Source: CAVQUE01 sp046290435 (GTDB lineage Bacteria > Actinomycetota > Acidimicrobiia > Acidimicrobiales > UBA8592). Taken from it: a stretch of DNA of 64,000 bases. Under the pieces are notes generated by a model. It was given only the letters and a program-made list of their open reading frames with translations, ran no database searches and had not been told where the DNA came from. The stretch's first letter is position 1. Every line of letters begins with the position of its first letter. Positions 42,989 through 50,704 of the stretch are shown one piece after another. The stretch covers positions 62,001-126,000 of the forward strand of contig JBKAGO010000074.1 in assembly GCA_046290435.1 (NCBI GenBank), written 5' to 3'. Made by a program: the position numbers and the translations under genes.

Positions 42989-44146
42989 GTGCGCTCACCC
43001 ACACCACCCGTCATCGCCCCGCCGAGCGTCACACCCCGCCACCTGCCCAGCAGATCCGTCAACGGCCGCACCGCCGTGCCCGTCTGCCTCGAACGCTCCA
43101 CAGGGCTCCTGGCGCGCTCCACCACGCCGGCGCTCATCGCCATCAGCCTCGTCGCACTGGGCGCGTCGATCGTGTTCGGCGTTGCGATCGGATCGGTGCC
43201 GATCGCCCCCGCCACGGTGTGGGAGATCATCGTCCACGAACTGACCGGCAGGGGCGACACCGATGCAGCGCGGAACCTCCGTCAGATCGTGTGGGACCTG
43301 CGACTACCCCGCGTGCTCCTGGCCGGCCTCGTCGGCGCCGGGCTGGCCGTCAGCGGGGTCACCATCCAGGCGCTCGTGCGCAACCCGATCGCCGACCCCT
43401 ACGTCCTGGGGGTGTCGTCGGGCGCCTCGGTGGGCGCGGCCCTGGTGCTGGTGTTCGGGGTGGGCAGCGGACTCGGCGGGGCCGCCCTGTCGGTCACCGC
43501 CTTCGCCACCGCCATGGGCTCGATGCTCATCGTGTACGCCGTCGCCCAACGCAACGGGCACATCGATCCGCTGCGGCTCATCCTGAGCGGGGTCGTCGTC
43601 GGAACGATGTTCGCCGCGCTCACGAGCTTCCTCGTCTTCAGCGGTGATCCCCGCGCTGCGCAACAGGTGCTCTTCTGGCTGCTCGGCAGCTTCGGCCGAG
43701 CGCGCTGGTCGAACCTGCTGATCCCTGCGGTCGTGCTGTTCCTCGCACTCGCAGCCATCGGACGCCGAGCGCGCGAGCTCGACGCGCTCCTCACCGGCGA
43801 CGATGCGGCCACCAGCCTCGGCGTTGCCGTGGGACGCCTCCGCATCGAACTGTTCGTGATCACTGCTGCACTCACCGCCGTGATGGTCGCCGTCAGCGGC
43901 GCAGTCGGCTTCGTCGGCCTCATCGTGCCCCATGTCGCCCGCCTCCTCGTGGGATCGCGCCACCGTCCGCTCCTGCCGGTCGCAGCGTTGCTCGGTGCGG
44001 TGTTCATGATCTGGGTGGACGTCGCCGCCAGGACGCTGGCATCACCGCAGGAGGTCCCGGTCGGGATCCTGACCGCGATGACCGGCGGGCCCGTCTTCCT
44101 CGCTCTGTCCTGGTACCGGGACCGCACGAGCGGGGTGGTCCGATGA
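42989..44146 (+). CDS. FecCD/BtuC-family ABC permease (metal-chelate importer)
   Basis: A 385-residue permease. After about 45 unconserved residues it shows the FecCD fold, with about nine or ten helices. Typical segments are LRQIVWDLRLPRVLLAGLVG, GVTIQALVRNPIADPYVLG, the VAVSGAVGFVGLIVPHVAR cytoplasmic loop and SPQEVPVGILTAMTGGPVFL. The family imports iron-siderophores, haem, cobalamin or metal chelates as a homodimer. The GTG at 42989 is supported by the leaderless promoter. The operon is permease, ATPase, binding protein. The adjacent operator and Fur gene argue for a metal-chelate rather than cobalamin. Confidence 0.88.
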   Translation: MRSPTPPVIAPPSVTPRHLPSRSVNGRTAVPVCLERSTGLLARSTTPALIAISLVALGASIVFGVAIGSVPIAPATVWEIIVHELTGRGDTDAARNLRQIVWDLRLPRVLLAGLVGAGLAVSGVTIQALVRNPIADPYVLGVSSGASVGAALVLVFGVGSGLGGAALSVTAFATAMGSMLIVYAVAQRNGHIDPLRLILSGVVVGTMFAALTSFLVFSGDPRAAQQVLFWLLGSFGRARWSNLLIPAVVLFLALAAIGRRARELDALLTGDDAATSLGVAVGRLRIELFVITAALTAVMVAVSGAVGFVGLIVPHVARLLVGSRHRPLLPVAALLGAVFMIWVDVAARTLASPQEVPVGILTAMTGGPVFLALSWYRDRTSGVVR

Positions 44147-46155
44147 GCCGGCTCGACCTGGTCGGCGTGTCCATCGACGTGGGCGCCCGTCGGTTGATCG
44201 ACCGGATCGACCTCGGCGTCGACGATGGCCGCTTCATCGGTCTGGTCGGCCCCAACGGCAGCGGGAAGACGACGCTGTTGAAGGCGATCCACCGGATCAC
44301 GACGCCGGTCGACGGTTCCATCCTGGTCGATGGCCGGGACGTGGCGTCCATGCGCGCACGAGAGCTCGCCCGCCAGATCGCCGTCGTCGCCCAGGAGACC
44401 CCGCTCGACATCGACCTCACCGTCGCCGAGGTCGTCATGCTCGGCCGGCTCCCGCATCAAGGACCCTTCGCCCGGACATCGGAAGACGACCGGGCAGTGG
44501 TCATCGACGCGCTCGAACGCGCCGACATCACCCACCTGGCCGAGCGCCCGTGGCGGACCCTCTCGGGAGGCGAGAAGCAGCGGGTGCTCCTCGCCCGGGC
44601 ACTGACCCAACAGGGTCGCCTCCTCGTCCTCGACGAGGCGACCAACCATCTCGATGTCCGACATCAGCTCGATCTGCTCGCCCTGGTGCGCTCGCTCGGC
44701 ACCACGACGATCGCAGCGCTGCACGACCTGAACCTCGCCGCCGAGTTCTGCGACGAGATCGTCGTCATCTCCGACGGGCGCCTCGTTGCGTGCGGGCCAC
44801 CGGCGGAGGTTCTTGTGCGCGAGGTGATCACCCCCGTGTTCGGCGTCGACGTCGAGCCGGTCCGCCACACCCGCACCGGAGCGGTCCGTCTCCTCTTCTC
44901 GGTCACAGCACCCTCCTGCGTCGAGGCACCACCCGCTGTCGGCCCGAGCCGACTACCCGCCGCCCGATCCCGTCGAGCCCGAACCCCTCAGGAGCATCCC
45001 GTGAAGCAACCTCGATACCGCCGACTGTTCGCAGCGATCGGCCTCAGTCTCGTGCTGCTCACCGCCGCATGCGGCGACGACGAACCGGCCGACACCGCCG
45101 ATGCGGCGGAGGCCACGGCAACCGGCGACGAAACTGCCGCGATCGGCTCCGATCTACCACCGGTCACCGCCGACTTCAGCTGGCCCGACACCGACCCGCC
45201 GGCCGGCCACTACCCCGTCACCGTCGAGTCGTGCGGCGAGCCCGTCACCTTCGACCAGGCACCCACCCGCGCTGTCGTCAACGACGACAACATGGTCGAG
45301 CTCATGTTCGCGCTCGGCCTCACCAACCACATGGCGGCCTACGCCGCAGCCGGGCCGCGTCTGCGGCTGGCGGCGTTCGCCGACGACTACGCCGCCGTGG
45401 ACTACCTGGGAGACGACTACTTCTCGCTCGAACCGGTGCTCGGTGCCGATCCCGACTTCGTCTTCTCGGGGTGGAACTACGGCTTCGACGCCGACGGCGT
45501 CAATCCCGAGGGGCTCGCCGATCTCGGCATCGCCAGCTACGTGCTGGCCGAATCGTGCCGTCGCGTCGACGACAGCCTCGCCCCCGCGACCATCGACGAG
45601 TGGTACGGCGACGTGCGGGCGATCGGCGACATCTTCGGGGTACCCGACCGCGCCGAGGCCCTCATCGCCCACTGGGAGCAGCGCCTGGCCGTCGTCGAAT
45701 CCCGTATCCCCGACGACGCAGTTCCGGTCCCGGTGTTCAGCTACGGCTGGGGCCAGGATGCCCCCGGCGGCGGCCTCGGCCTGACCATCGTGCCCGAGCT
45801 CTACCGCCGCGCCGGCGCGGTGAACGTGTTCGAGGACCTGCTCGAGATGTGGGGAACGGTCTCCTGGGAGGACTTCGTCCAGTCCGCGCCCGAGATGATC
45901 GTGGTCACCGACTACGGCACCGCCGGCGACGGCCAGACCGGCGAGCAGAAGATCGCCTTCCTGTCGACCGTCGACGGCGTGGACACGGTGCCGGCCGTCG
46001 CCGAGGGCCGCTATCTCGTGCTCCCCCAGGAGGCGGTCAATCCCGGCATTCGCATCGTCGACGGCATCGAGGCCCTCGCCGCGGAGCTGTATCCCGAGGA
46101 GTTCGCCGACCTCGTCGGCACCGACGGGTTCGGGCTCGCTCCCACCTCCGACTGA
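44143..46155 (+). CDS. FecE-like ABC ATPase continuous with a FecB-like binding lipoprotein (no stop between)
   Basis: A 670-codon frame. Residues 1 to about 255 are a BtuD/FecE ATPase with GPNGSGKTT (35-43), AVVAQETPLDIDL, LSGGEKQRVLLARAL and LVLDEATNHLD. From codon 287 (GTG at 45001) a lipoprotein signal peptide begins, with a lipobox LLTAAC, followed by a periplasmic-binding fold (RAVVNDDNMVELMFALGLTN, PDFVFSGWNYGF). A true fusion could not place the binding domain outside the cell in the normal way. Separate translation from the internal GTG, which has AGGAG upstream, is likely, and the ATPase has simply lost its stop. The +1 frame has a TGA overlapping that GTG (GTGA), so a one-base indel is an alternative. 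Confidence 0.85.
   Translation: MSRLDLVGVSIDVGARRLIDRIDLGVDDGRFIGLVGPNGSGKTTLLKAIHRITTPVDGSILVDGRDVASMRARELARQIAVVAQETPLDIDLTVAEVVMLGRLPHQGPFARTSEDDRAVVIDALERADITHLAERPWRTLSGGEKQRVLLARALTQQGRLLVLDEATNHLDVRHQLDLLALVRSLGTTTIAALHDLNLAAEFCDEIVVISDGRLVACGPPAEVLVREVITPVFGVDVEPVRHTRTGAVRLLFSVTAPSCVEAPPAVGPSRLPAARSRRARTPQEHPVKQPRYRRLFAAIGLSLVLLTAACGDDEPADTADAAEATATGDETAAIGSDLPPVTADFSWPDTDPPAGHYPVTVESCGEPVTFDQAPTRAVVNDDNMVELMFALGLTNHMAAYAAAGPRLRLAAFADDYAAVDYLGDDYFSLEPVLGADPDFVFSGWNYGFDADGVNPEGLADLGIASYVLAESCRRVDDSLAPATIDEWYGDVRAIGDIFGVPDRAEALIAHWEQRLAVVESRIPDDAVPVPVFSYGWGQDAPGGGLGLTIVPELYRRAGAVNVFEDLLEMWGTVSWEDFVQSAPEMIVVTDYGTAGDGQTGEQKIAFLSTVDGVDTVPAVAEGRYLVLPQEAVNPGIRIVDGIEALAAELYPEEFADLVGTDGFGLAPTSD
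44988..45003 (+). promoter_or_regulatory. internal ribosome-binding site and GTG start of the binding lipoprotein
   Basis: TCAGGAGCATCCCGTG places AGGAG about six bases before the GTG at 45001. The codons that follow give a standard lipoprotein signal peptide, with a basic start (VKQPRYRR), a hydrophobic core and Cys24. The encoded mature binding protein would be 384 codons long and end at 46155. Confidence 0.75.
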
Positions 46156-46259
46156 CACCACCAGCACCTCGGCCCCGATCACACGTCGCGAGGCAACGGG
46201 GTGGGAGCTCTGCGGCATCGCCCGGGAACCGAACAAGGTCCTGGAACGACCAGGAGGAC

Positions 46260-47291
46260 ATGCGAACGATTCGACGTGTTCCCGTCACCCTGCTGTCGGC
46301 CGTCCTCGTCGCGGTGGCCGCCCTCTCGCTGGCCGCCTGCGGCGACGACGACGAAACCACCGTCGAGGCCGCCGGCGACCCCGAGGCCGCTGTCGAGACC
46401 GCGACGGACGAGGCCGCCACCGAGGACGCCGCCACCGAGGACGAGTCGGACGGCGAGCCTGCGCCTGCGATCGAGTTGTCGATCAACGATGCGTGGTCGC
46501 GCCAGCCGGCCGAGGGTCAGACCGTCAGCGCCATGTACGGGATCGTGTCGAACCCCAGCGACGTGGACGTCAGGATCGTCTCGGCGTCGAGCCCGATCTC
46601 GACGCAGGTGGAGCTGCACGAGACCATCGACGACGACGGGATGATGTCGATGGTCGAACGCGAAGAGGGCTTCGTCGTTCCCGCCGGCGGCACGTTCGTC
46701 TTCGAGCCCGGCGGTCCGCACGTGATGTTCCTGGGCATCGACGCTGCGTCGTACCCCGACGAGGTCGAGGTGACGTTCGAGTTCGACGTCGCCGAGCCAC
46801 TGACCGTGATGGCCGAGGTCCGTGCCCTCGAAGGCGGCATGGACATGGACATGGACCACGACCACGCCGACCACGGCGACCACGGCGACCACGGCGACCA
46901 CGGCGACGAAGCGGGCCACGGTGACCACGACGACGGCGACCACGACCACGAAGCCGGCCACGACGACCACGAAGCCGGCCACGACGACCACGACCACGGG
47001 GACCACGACCACGGCCACAGCGAGATGTCGCTCGACGTGTCGGCGCTCCACGAGCTCGACGATCAGCTGGCCGCGGGCAACCTCGACGTCGCAGCCCAGC
47101 GGATGGTCGTCGGCGACTACATCGAGGTCATCTCGGCCGCCGATCCCGCCGCCGAGTCACCCGACGGACGGCTTCTGGCCATCCTGGTCGAGTTGGATGC
47201 AGCGCTCGAGGCAGGCGACCTACCCGGCGCCGCGGCACTCGCCGCCGAAGCCCACGATGTGGCGCACGATCTCGGCCACGGCCACGGCTGA
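46260..47291 (+). CDS. PCuAC-domain copper chaperone lipoprotein with His/Asp-rich insert
   Basis: A 343-residue lipoprotein (lipobox SLAAC, Cys27). After an acidic Ala/Thr/Glu linker, residues about 72-190 form a PCuAC (DUF461) domain. The copper-site residues are visible as HETIDDDGMMSM (His and Met) and GPHVMF (His-x-Met), matching the HxnM...HxM pattern that binds Cu(I) for cytochrome oxidase assembly. Residues about 193-255 are a low-complexity tract of His, Asp, Gly and Met built on DNA repeats. A helical C-terminal domain of about 85 residues ends in HDLGHGHG. It acts outside the membrane. The CopC-CopD gene follows 9 bases later. GGAGGA precedes the ATG. Confidence 0.9.
   Translation: MRTIRRVPVTLLSAVLVAVAALSLAACGDDDETTVEAAGDPEAAVETATDEAATEDAATEDESDGEPAPAIELSINDAWSRQPAEGQTVSAMYGIVSNPSDVDVRIVSASSPISTQVELHETIDDDGMMSMVEREEGFVVPAGGTFVFEPGGPHVMFLGIDAASYPDEVEVTFEFDVAEPLTVMAEVRALEGGMDMDMDHDHADHGDHGDHGDHGDEAGHGDHDDGDHDHEAGHDDHEAGHDDHDHGDHDHGHSEMSLDVSALHELDDQLAAGNLDVAAQRMVVGDYIEVISAADPAAESPDGRLLAILVELDAALEAGDLPGAAALAAEAHDVAHDLGHGHG
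46872..46991. repeat. minisatellite encoding the His/Asp-rich tract
   Basis: Four perfect copies of CACGGCGAC run at 46872-46907, and two perfect 21-base copies (46950-46970 and 46971-46991, each starting GAAGCCGGCC) follow. All are multiples of three, so copy number can change without breaking the frame, altering the length of the metal-binding tract. Confidence 0.85.
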
Positions 47292-47300
47292 GCTGCGCCG

Positions 47301-48917
47301 ATGACATCCGACGGTGCGGGCGGGCGCGCCGTTCGGGTCATCACGGTGGTGGCGTTGTCGCTGCTCGCCGTCGCCGCAACCCCCGGAGCGGCCGGCGCAC
47401 ACGCCATCGCGCTGTCGATCGATCCTGCCGACGGCGCGGTCGTCGAGACGGCCCCCACGACGATCACCGTCATCTTCGACGAACCCGTCACCGTGCGAGA
47501 CGGCGCTGTCACCCTGCTCGACGACACAGGCGCCCCGGTCGCCGTCGACGTCGAGGCCGACGGCGCCACGCTGCGCATCAGCCCGAGCACCGGGTTGGGC
47601 GACGGCACCTTCGTCGTCTCCTGGCGGGTGATCTCGGCCGACTCCCATGCCGTCGCCGGCGGCTCGGTGTTCCACGTGGGTGCGGCGTCGCTCGACGACG
47701 TGACCATCGACGGCCTCGACTCACCCACCGGTCTCGGCGTGCTGCGTGCAGTTGCCGACGCGCTCGTGTACGCAGGAGGCCTCACCGCGATCGGAGCATG
47801 GTGGTTCGCCCGGCGCTGGTCGTCGCCGCCCGTCGCTCGCGTGGCTCGCCGCGGGGCGAGCGTCGCCCTGGGTGCGCTTCCGGTGGCTGTCGCAGGACGG
47901 GTGGGCGAGTTCGAGGCAGCGTGGTCCGGAATGCTCGACGCAGAGGCGTGGCGAGCGACCCTCGGCGGAGCGGTGGTGTTGTTGGCGCTGCTTGCCCTCG
48001 GCGGCCTCGTCCTGCTGGTCGTCGCCCCGATGGCGTCCCGGTTCGGCGTCGTCGCCTGGGCGGCGGGCGGCGCGCTCGTCATCGCAGGATTGGTCGCCGA
48101 GGGCCACACGCGCTCGGCGGATCCCGGCTGGCTGGCCGGGCTCGCCGGTCTGGTCCACATCGGTGCCGGCGCTACGTGGCTGGGCGGCGTTGCAGCGCTG
48201 GCGGTCGTCGGACGCAGCGGCGACCCGACTCGCCGGCGGGCGGCGGCGATCGACGTCTCGAGGGTCGCGATACGGGCCGTCGCCGTCGTCGGCGTCGGGG
48301 GTGTGGTGATGACCGCAACCGTCGCCCCCGACCTCGGTGCCCAGATCTGGAGCCGCTGGGGCGTGATGGTCCTGGTCAAGGTGGTGCTGGTGGCGGCGCT
48401 GGTCGCGCTCGGTTGGTACAACCGCCGCTACCTGCTGCCCGGGCTCGCTGCCACCGACGGCCGGGCCGAGCGCGCCGCGACGCTCCTCCGTCACACGCTG
48501 CGTTGCGAGTTGGTGTTGTTCGCCGCCGTGCTGGCGGCGACCGCAACGCTCGTGTCCAGCCCTCCACGAGCCGACACGCCCGACGGTGATGTCCTCAGCG
48601 AGCGCGTCGAGCTCAGCTCGGGCGTCGGCACCGCGCACTTCGAACTGTCGCCGGTCACCGTCGGCGTGAACGACCTGGTCGTCGCCTTCGACGACCTCGA
48701 CGGGCGCCCGCTCGAGTTGATCTGGGCCCCGATCATCGAGGCGACCGCGCCAGACCTGGGCGTCGGGCCGTTGGAGCTGCGACCCGAGGAGCTCGACGGC
48801 AGCAGCTACCGCGCCGTCGTCGATCTGGCGATCCCGGGTCGATGGGAGATCACCGTGCAGGCACGCACCGGCACCTTCGAGTCGGGACGGGCGACCATCG
48901 AGGTGACAGTCGGCTAG
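47301..48917 (+). CDS. CopC-CopD fusion copper protein
   Basis: A 538-residue protein. The signal peptide ends before AHAIALS, so the mature chain would begin with the N-terminal His (H34) that binds copper in CopC proteins. Residues about 34-130 form the CopC beta-barrel (FDEPVTVRDGAVTLLDD, SWRVISADSHAVAGG with the second copper His). About eight transmembrane helices follow as a CopD domain to about residue 415. The C-terminal about 100 residues form a small periplasmic FixH/YtkA-like domain. CopCD fusions are associated with copper uptake or delivery at the membrane. The gene sits directly after the PCuAC chaperone, forming a copper pair inside the island. Confidence 0.9.
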   Translation: MTSDGAGGRAVRVITVVALSLLAVAATPGAAGAHAIALSIDPADGAVVETAPTTITVIFDEPVTVRDGAVTLLDDTGAPVAVDVEADGATLRISPSTGLGDGTFVVSWRVISADSHAVAGGSVFHVGAASLDDVTIDGLDSPTGLGVLRAVADALVYAGGLTAIGAWWFARRWSSPPVARVARRGASVALGALPVAVAGRVGEFEAAWSGMLDAEAWRATLGGAVVLLALLALGGLVLLVVAPMASRFGVVAWAAGGALVIAGLVAEGHTRSADPGWLAGLAGLVHIGAGATWLGGVAALAVVGRSGDPTRRRAAAIDVSRVAIRAVAVVGVGGVVMTATVAPDLGAQIWSRWGVMVLVKVVLVAALVALGWYNRRYLLPGLAATDGRAERAATLLRHTLRCELVLFAAVLAATATLVSSPPRADTPDGDVLSERVELSSGVGTAHFELSPVTVGVNDLVVAFDDLDGRPLELIWAPIIEATAPDLGVGPLELRPEELDGSSYRAVVDLAIPGRWEITVQARTGTFESGRATIEVTVG

Positions 48918-48936
48918 GTGGGTTCGACGACACATA

Positions 48937-48971
48937 TTGACTTTGCCATATGGCGATGTCACTATGTATAC
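48937..48971 (+). promoter_or_regulatory. leaderless promoter and operator of the ArsR gene
   Basis: A -35-like TTGACT (48937-48942) is followed, 17 bases later, by CACTAT (48960-48965) as -10, and six bases after that the GTG at 48972 begins. GCCATATGGC (48945-48954) is a perfect palindrome in the spacer, flanked by further ATAT/GTATAC dyads, as expected for an ArsR/SmtB operator overlapping its own promoter. Confidence 0.6.
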
Positions 48972-49313
48972 GTGATCGATCGGCTGGCGACCCACCACGA
49001 CGACGAGGCGCTCACCCGCGGCGCCGAGTTGCTCAAGGCGATGGCGCACCCGCTGCGCCTGGCCATGTTGGTGTCGTTGCTCGACGGCCCACGGTGTGTC
49101 CACGAGCTCGTCGAGTCGACGGGCGCCAGCCAACCGCTGGTGTCCCAACACCTGCGTGTCCTGCGTGGTGCCGATCTGCTCGCGCACGAGCGGCGGGGCC
49201 GCGAGGTCGTCTACTCGATCGCCGACGATCACATCCACCACATCGTGGTCGACACCGTCGACCACGCCCGAACAGAAGGAACCCACGATGGCCCCCACCT
49301 GCACGATGCATGA
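48972..49313 (+). CDS. ArsR/SmtB-family metal-sensing repressor
   Basis: A 113-residue winged-helix repressor. The DNA-binding core reads GAELLKAMAHPLRLAMLVSL, then CVHELVESTGASQPLVSQHL and RVLRGADLLAHERRGREVVY. There is no CVC motif in the alpha-3 region, so it is not an arsenic or cadmium ArsR. The last helix, DDHIHHIVVDTVDHARTE, reproduces the D-x-H-x10-H spacing of the alpha-5 zinc site of SmtB/CzrA, with Thr/Glu where the fourth ligand lies. This points to zinc or a similar divalent ion. The GTG at 48972 is preferred over one at 48918 that would lie within the promoter. It overlaps the His-rich gene by 26 bases. Confidence 0.88.
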   Translation: MIDRLATHHDDEALTRGAELLKAMAHPLRLAMLVSLLDGPRCVHELVESTGASQPLVSQHLRVLRGADLLAHERRGREVVYSIADDHIHHIVVDTVDHARTEGTHDGPHLHDA

Positions 49314-49584
49314 GGACCACACCCACGTCCATGGCCCCGACTGCGGCCACGAAGCCGTCCCCCACGGCGACCACGTCGACTACATCCACGACGGCCATGC
49401 GCACCGCGAACACGACGGCCACTGGGACGAGTGCGTTCCCACCGAGCACGTCACCCACGCCGACCACGACCACGAGCACGGCCCCGGCTGCGGCCACGAG
49501 GCCGTCCCCCACGGCGACCACGTCGACTACATCCACGACGGCCATCGCCACGCCTTCCACGACGGCCACTGGGACGAGCACTGA
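49288..49584 (+). CDS. small His-rich metal-binding protein with internal duplication
   Basis: A 98-residue protein with about 27 His and many Asp/Glu residues. Two near-identical units, GPDCGHEAVPHGDHVDYIHD and GPGCGHEAVPHGDHVDYIHD, each continue to GHWDE; they are repeated with a 49-residue period. Each contains one Cys and about 10 His. There is no signal peptide or membrane segment. Similar small proteins in other bacteria are often labelled zinc transporter permease, a name the sequence does not support. A cytosolic zinc/nickel buffer controlled by the ArsR sensor is more likely. The ATG follows AGAAGGA and lies within the last codons of the sensor gene. Confidence 0.85.
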   Translation: MAPTCTMHEDHTHVHGPDCGHEAVPHGDHVDYIHDGHAHREHDGHWDECVPTEHVTHADHDHEHGPGCGHEAVPHGDHVDYIHDGHRHAFHDGHWDEH

Positions 49585-49672
49585 GACGAGCACTGCGACG
49601 TCCCGGGCTCTGAACGTCCCGGCACAGCCCCAGCGCAGCGCCGGCTCGGGTCGGCGCTCCGGTGGTCCATCG

Positions 49673-49722
49673 GTTCTGGCGCCGAAACGCGTCGCTCTGG
49701 CAACGAGTTTCGGCGCCAGAAC
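49673..49722. terminator. 16-bp perfect hairpin between convergent genes
   Basis: GTTCTGGCGCCGAAAC (49673-49688) and its exact complement (49707-49722) enclose an 18-base loop. It lies 88 bases after the His-rich gene and 26 bases before the end of the convergent HugZ-like gene. A bidirectional terminator closing the metal island is the simplest reading. Confidence 0.6.
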
Positions 49723-49748
49723 GCTGACCGTGGTCAGGTACTGCCCCG

Positions 49749-50537
49749 TCAGGCGGTCTCGGTCGAGCGCAACAACGCGATCACTGCGGGGCGGGCCTCA
49801 TCGGCCGCTGCCAACGGCTCGGGGAACGGCACCCGGGCCAGGCGCGGTCCCTCGGGGGTCTTGGCCTGCAACGTGACGCCGTAGCGGTCGATGCCGGCCA
49901 TCGTGGCGTCGGTGGCCGTCGTCAGCCCCGCCAGCACCTGCACATAGGCGAGGTTGGCGTTGCGGTGATCCTCGTTCATGTGGGCGATGGTGCCCGCTGC
50001 CGCCTCGGCCAACGGGTCGACCTCGGCCGCCAGATACGAATTCCGGTCCACCCAGCTCATGTGACCGAACCCGCCGACGTAGCGGCACGACTCGACCTCG
50101 AGGCGCCAGAACCCGAAGTCGGTGAAATCGGCGTAGTACGAGGCGTACGGATGGGCCTCGAGATACGCCTCCCGGGCCTGCCCCGGCTCGTCGAGCAGCG
50201 TCAGCCGGCCCACCAGGGTCATGCGCGCCGCCGCCAGCGGATCGGCCGCATCGGAGGTCTCGTCGCTGATCAGGATGCTGGCGCGACTGTCGCCGCGGGC
50301 GTTGACGGTGTGCTCGGCCATCTCCGAGATCAGCACCACCGGCATCCCCGACGCATCGTCGACATAGGACACGGCACTGCCGTAGGGGTAGCCCTCGGCG
50401 GTGAGGGTGCACAACGTCGCCCGCCGCCGGCGAGCGGCGAGGGTGCGGGCCAGCTCGGCGTCGCTGGGGAAGCTGCCGGGGTCGCCGGCGATCGGCGGTC
50501 CTGCCTGTCCCCCACCGTGCTCGTTCGGTCGCGTCAT
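49749..50537 (-). CDS. HugZ-like split-barrel protein (PNPOx/DUF2470)
   Basis: A 262-residue protein with an N-terminal pyridoxamine-phosphate-oxidase-like split barrel (RRATLCTLTAEGYPYGSAVS, HTVNARGDSRASILI, a YADFTDFGFWRLEVESCRYV segment with FGHMSW) and a C-terminal DUF2470 domain with IAHMNEDHRNANLAYVQVLA. The same two-part layout occurs in HugZ haem-degrading enzymes and related haem- or flavin-binding proteins. In DUF2470 the NxDH motif can contact haem. Haem oxygenase activity is possible but unproven. The ATG at 50537 has GAGGAG nine bases upstream. Confidence 0.85.
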   Translation of the reverse strand: MTRPNEHGGGQAGPPIAGDPGSFPSDAELARTLAARRRRATLCTLTAEGYPYGSAVSYVDDASGMPVVLISEMAEHTVNARGDSRASILISDETSDAADPLAAARMTLVGRLTLLDEPGQAREAYLEAHPYASYYADFTDFGFWRLEVESCRYVGGFGHMSWVDRNSYLAAEVDPLAEAAAGTIAHMNEDHRNANLAYVQVLAGLTTATDATMAGIDRYGVTLQAKTPEGPRLARVPFPEPLAAADEARPAVIALLRSTETA

Positions 50538-50704
50538 CGATCGGCTCCTCGTCGGTTCGGTCGTCCGTTGCATTGTCGCGGGAATCGCCCGGAACCGGAC
50601 CCTCGGTGCGCAACCGGGCACCGACGACCCGGCGCCGGGCATGATTGGCCACGTGTCATCCCACGGCGGGACCCCCCGACCGAGATCGACCGGAGGCGAG
50701 GCCC

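Noticed and set aside
44550..46259. A long upstream extension of the copper chaperone frame.
   Set aside because: It overlaps the ATPase-lipoprotein frame and lacks any signal peptide; the ATG at 46260 follows GGAGGA and gives a perfect lipoprotein leader.
46872..46991. Short evenly spaced repeats that could suggest a CRISPR-like array.
   Set aside because: The units are contiguous without spacers, are multiples of three and encode a His/Asp tract in frame.
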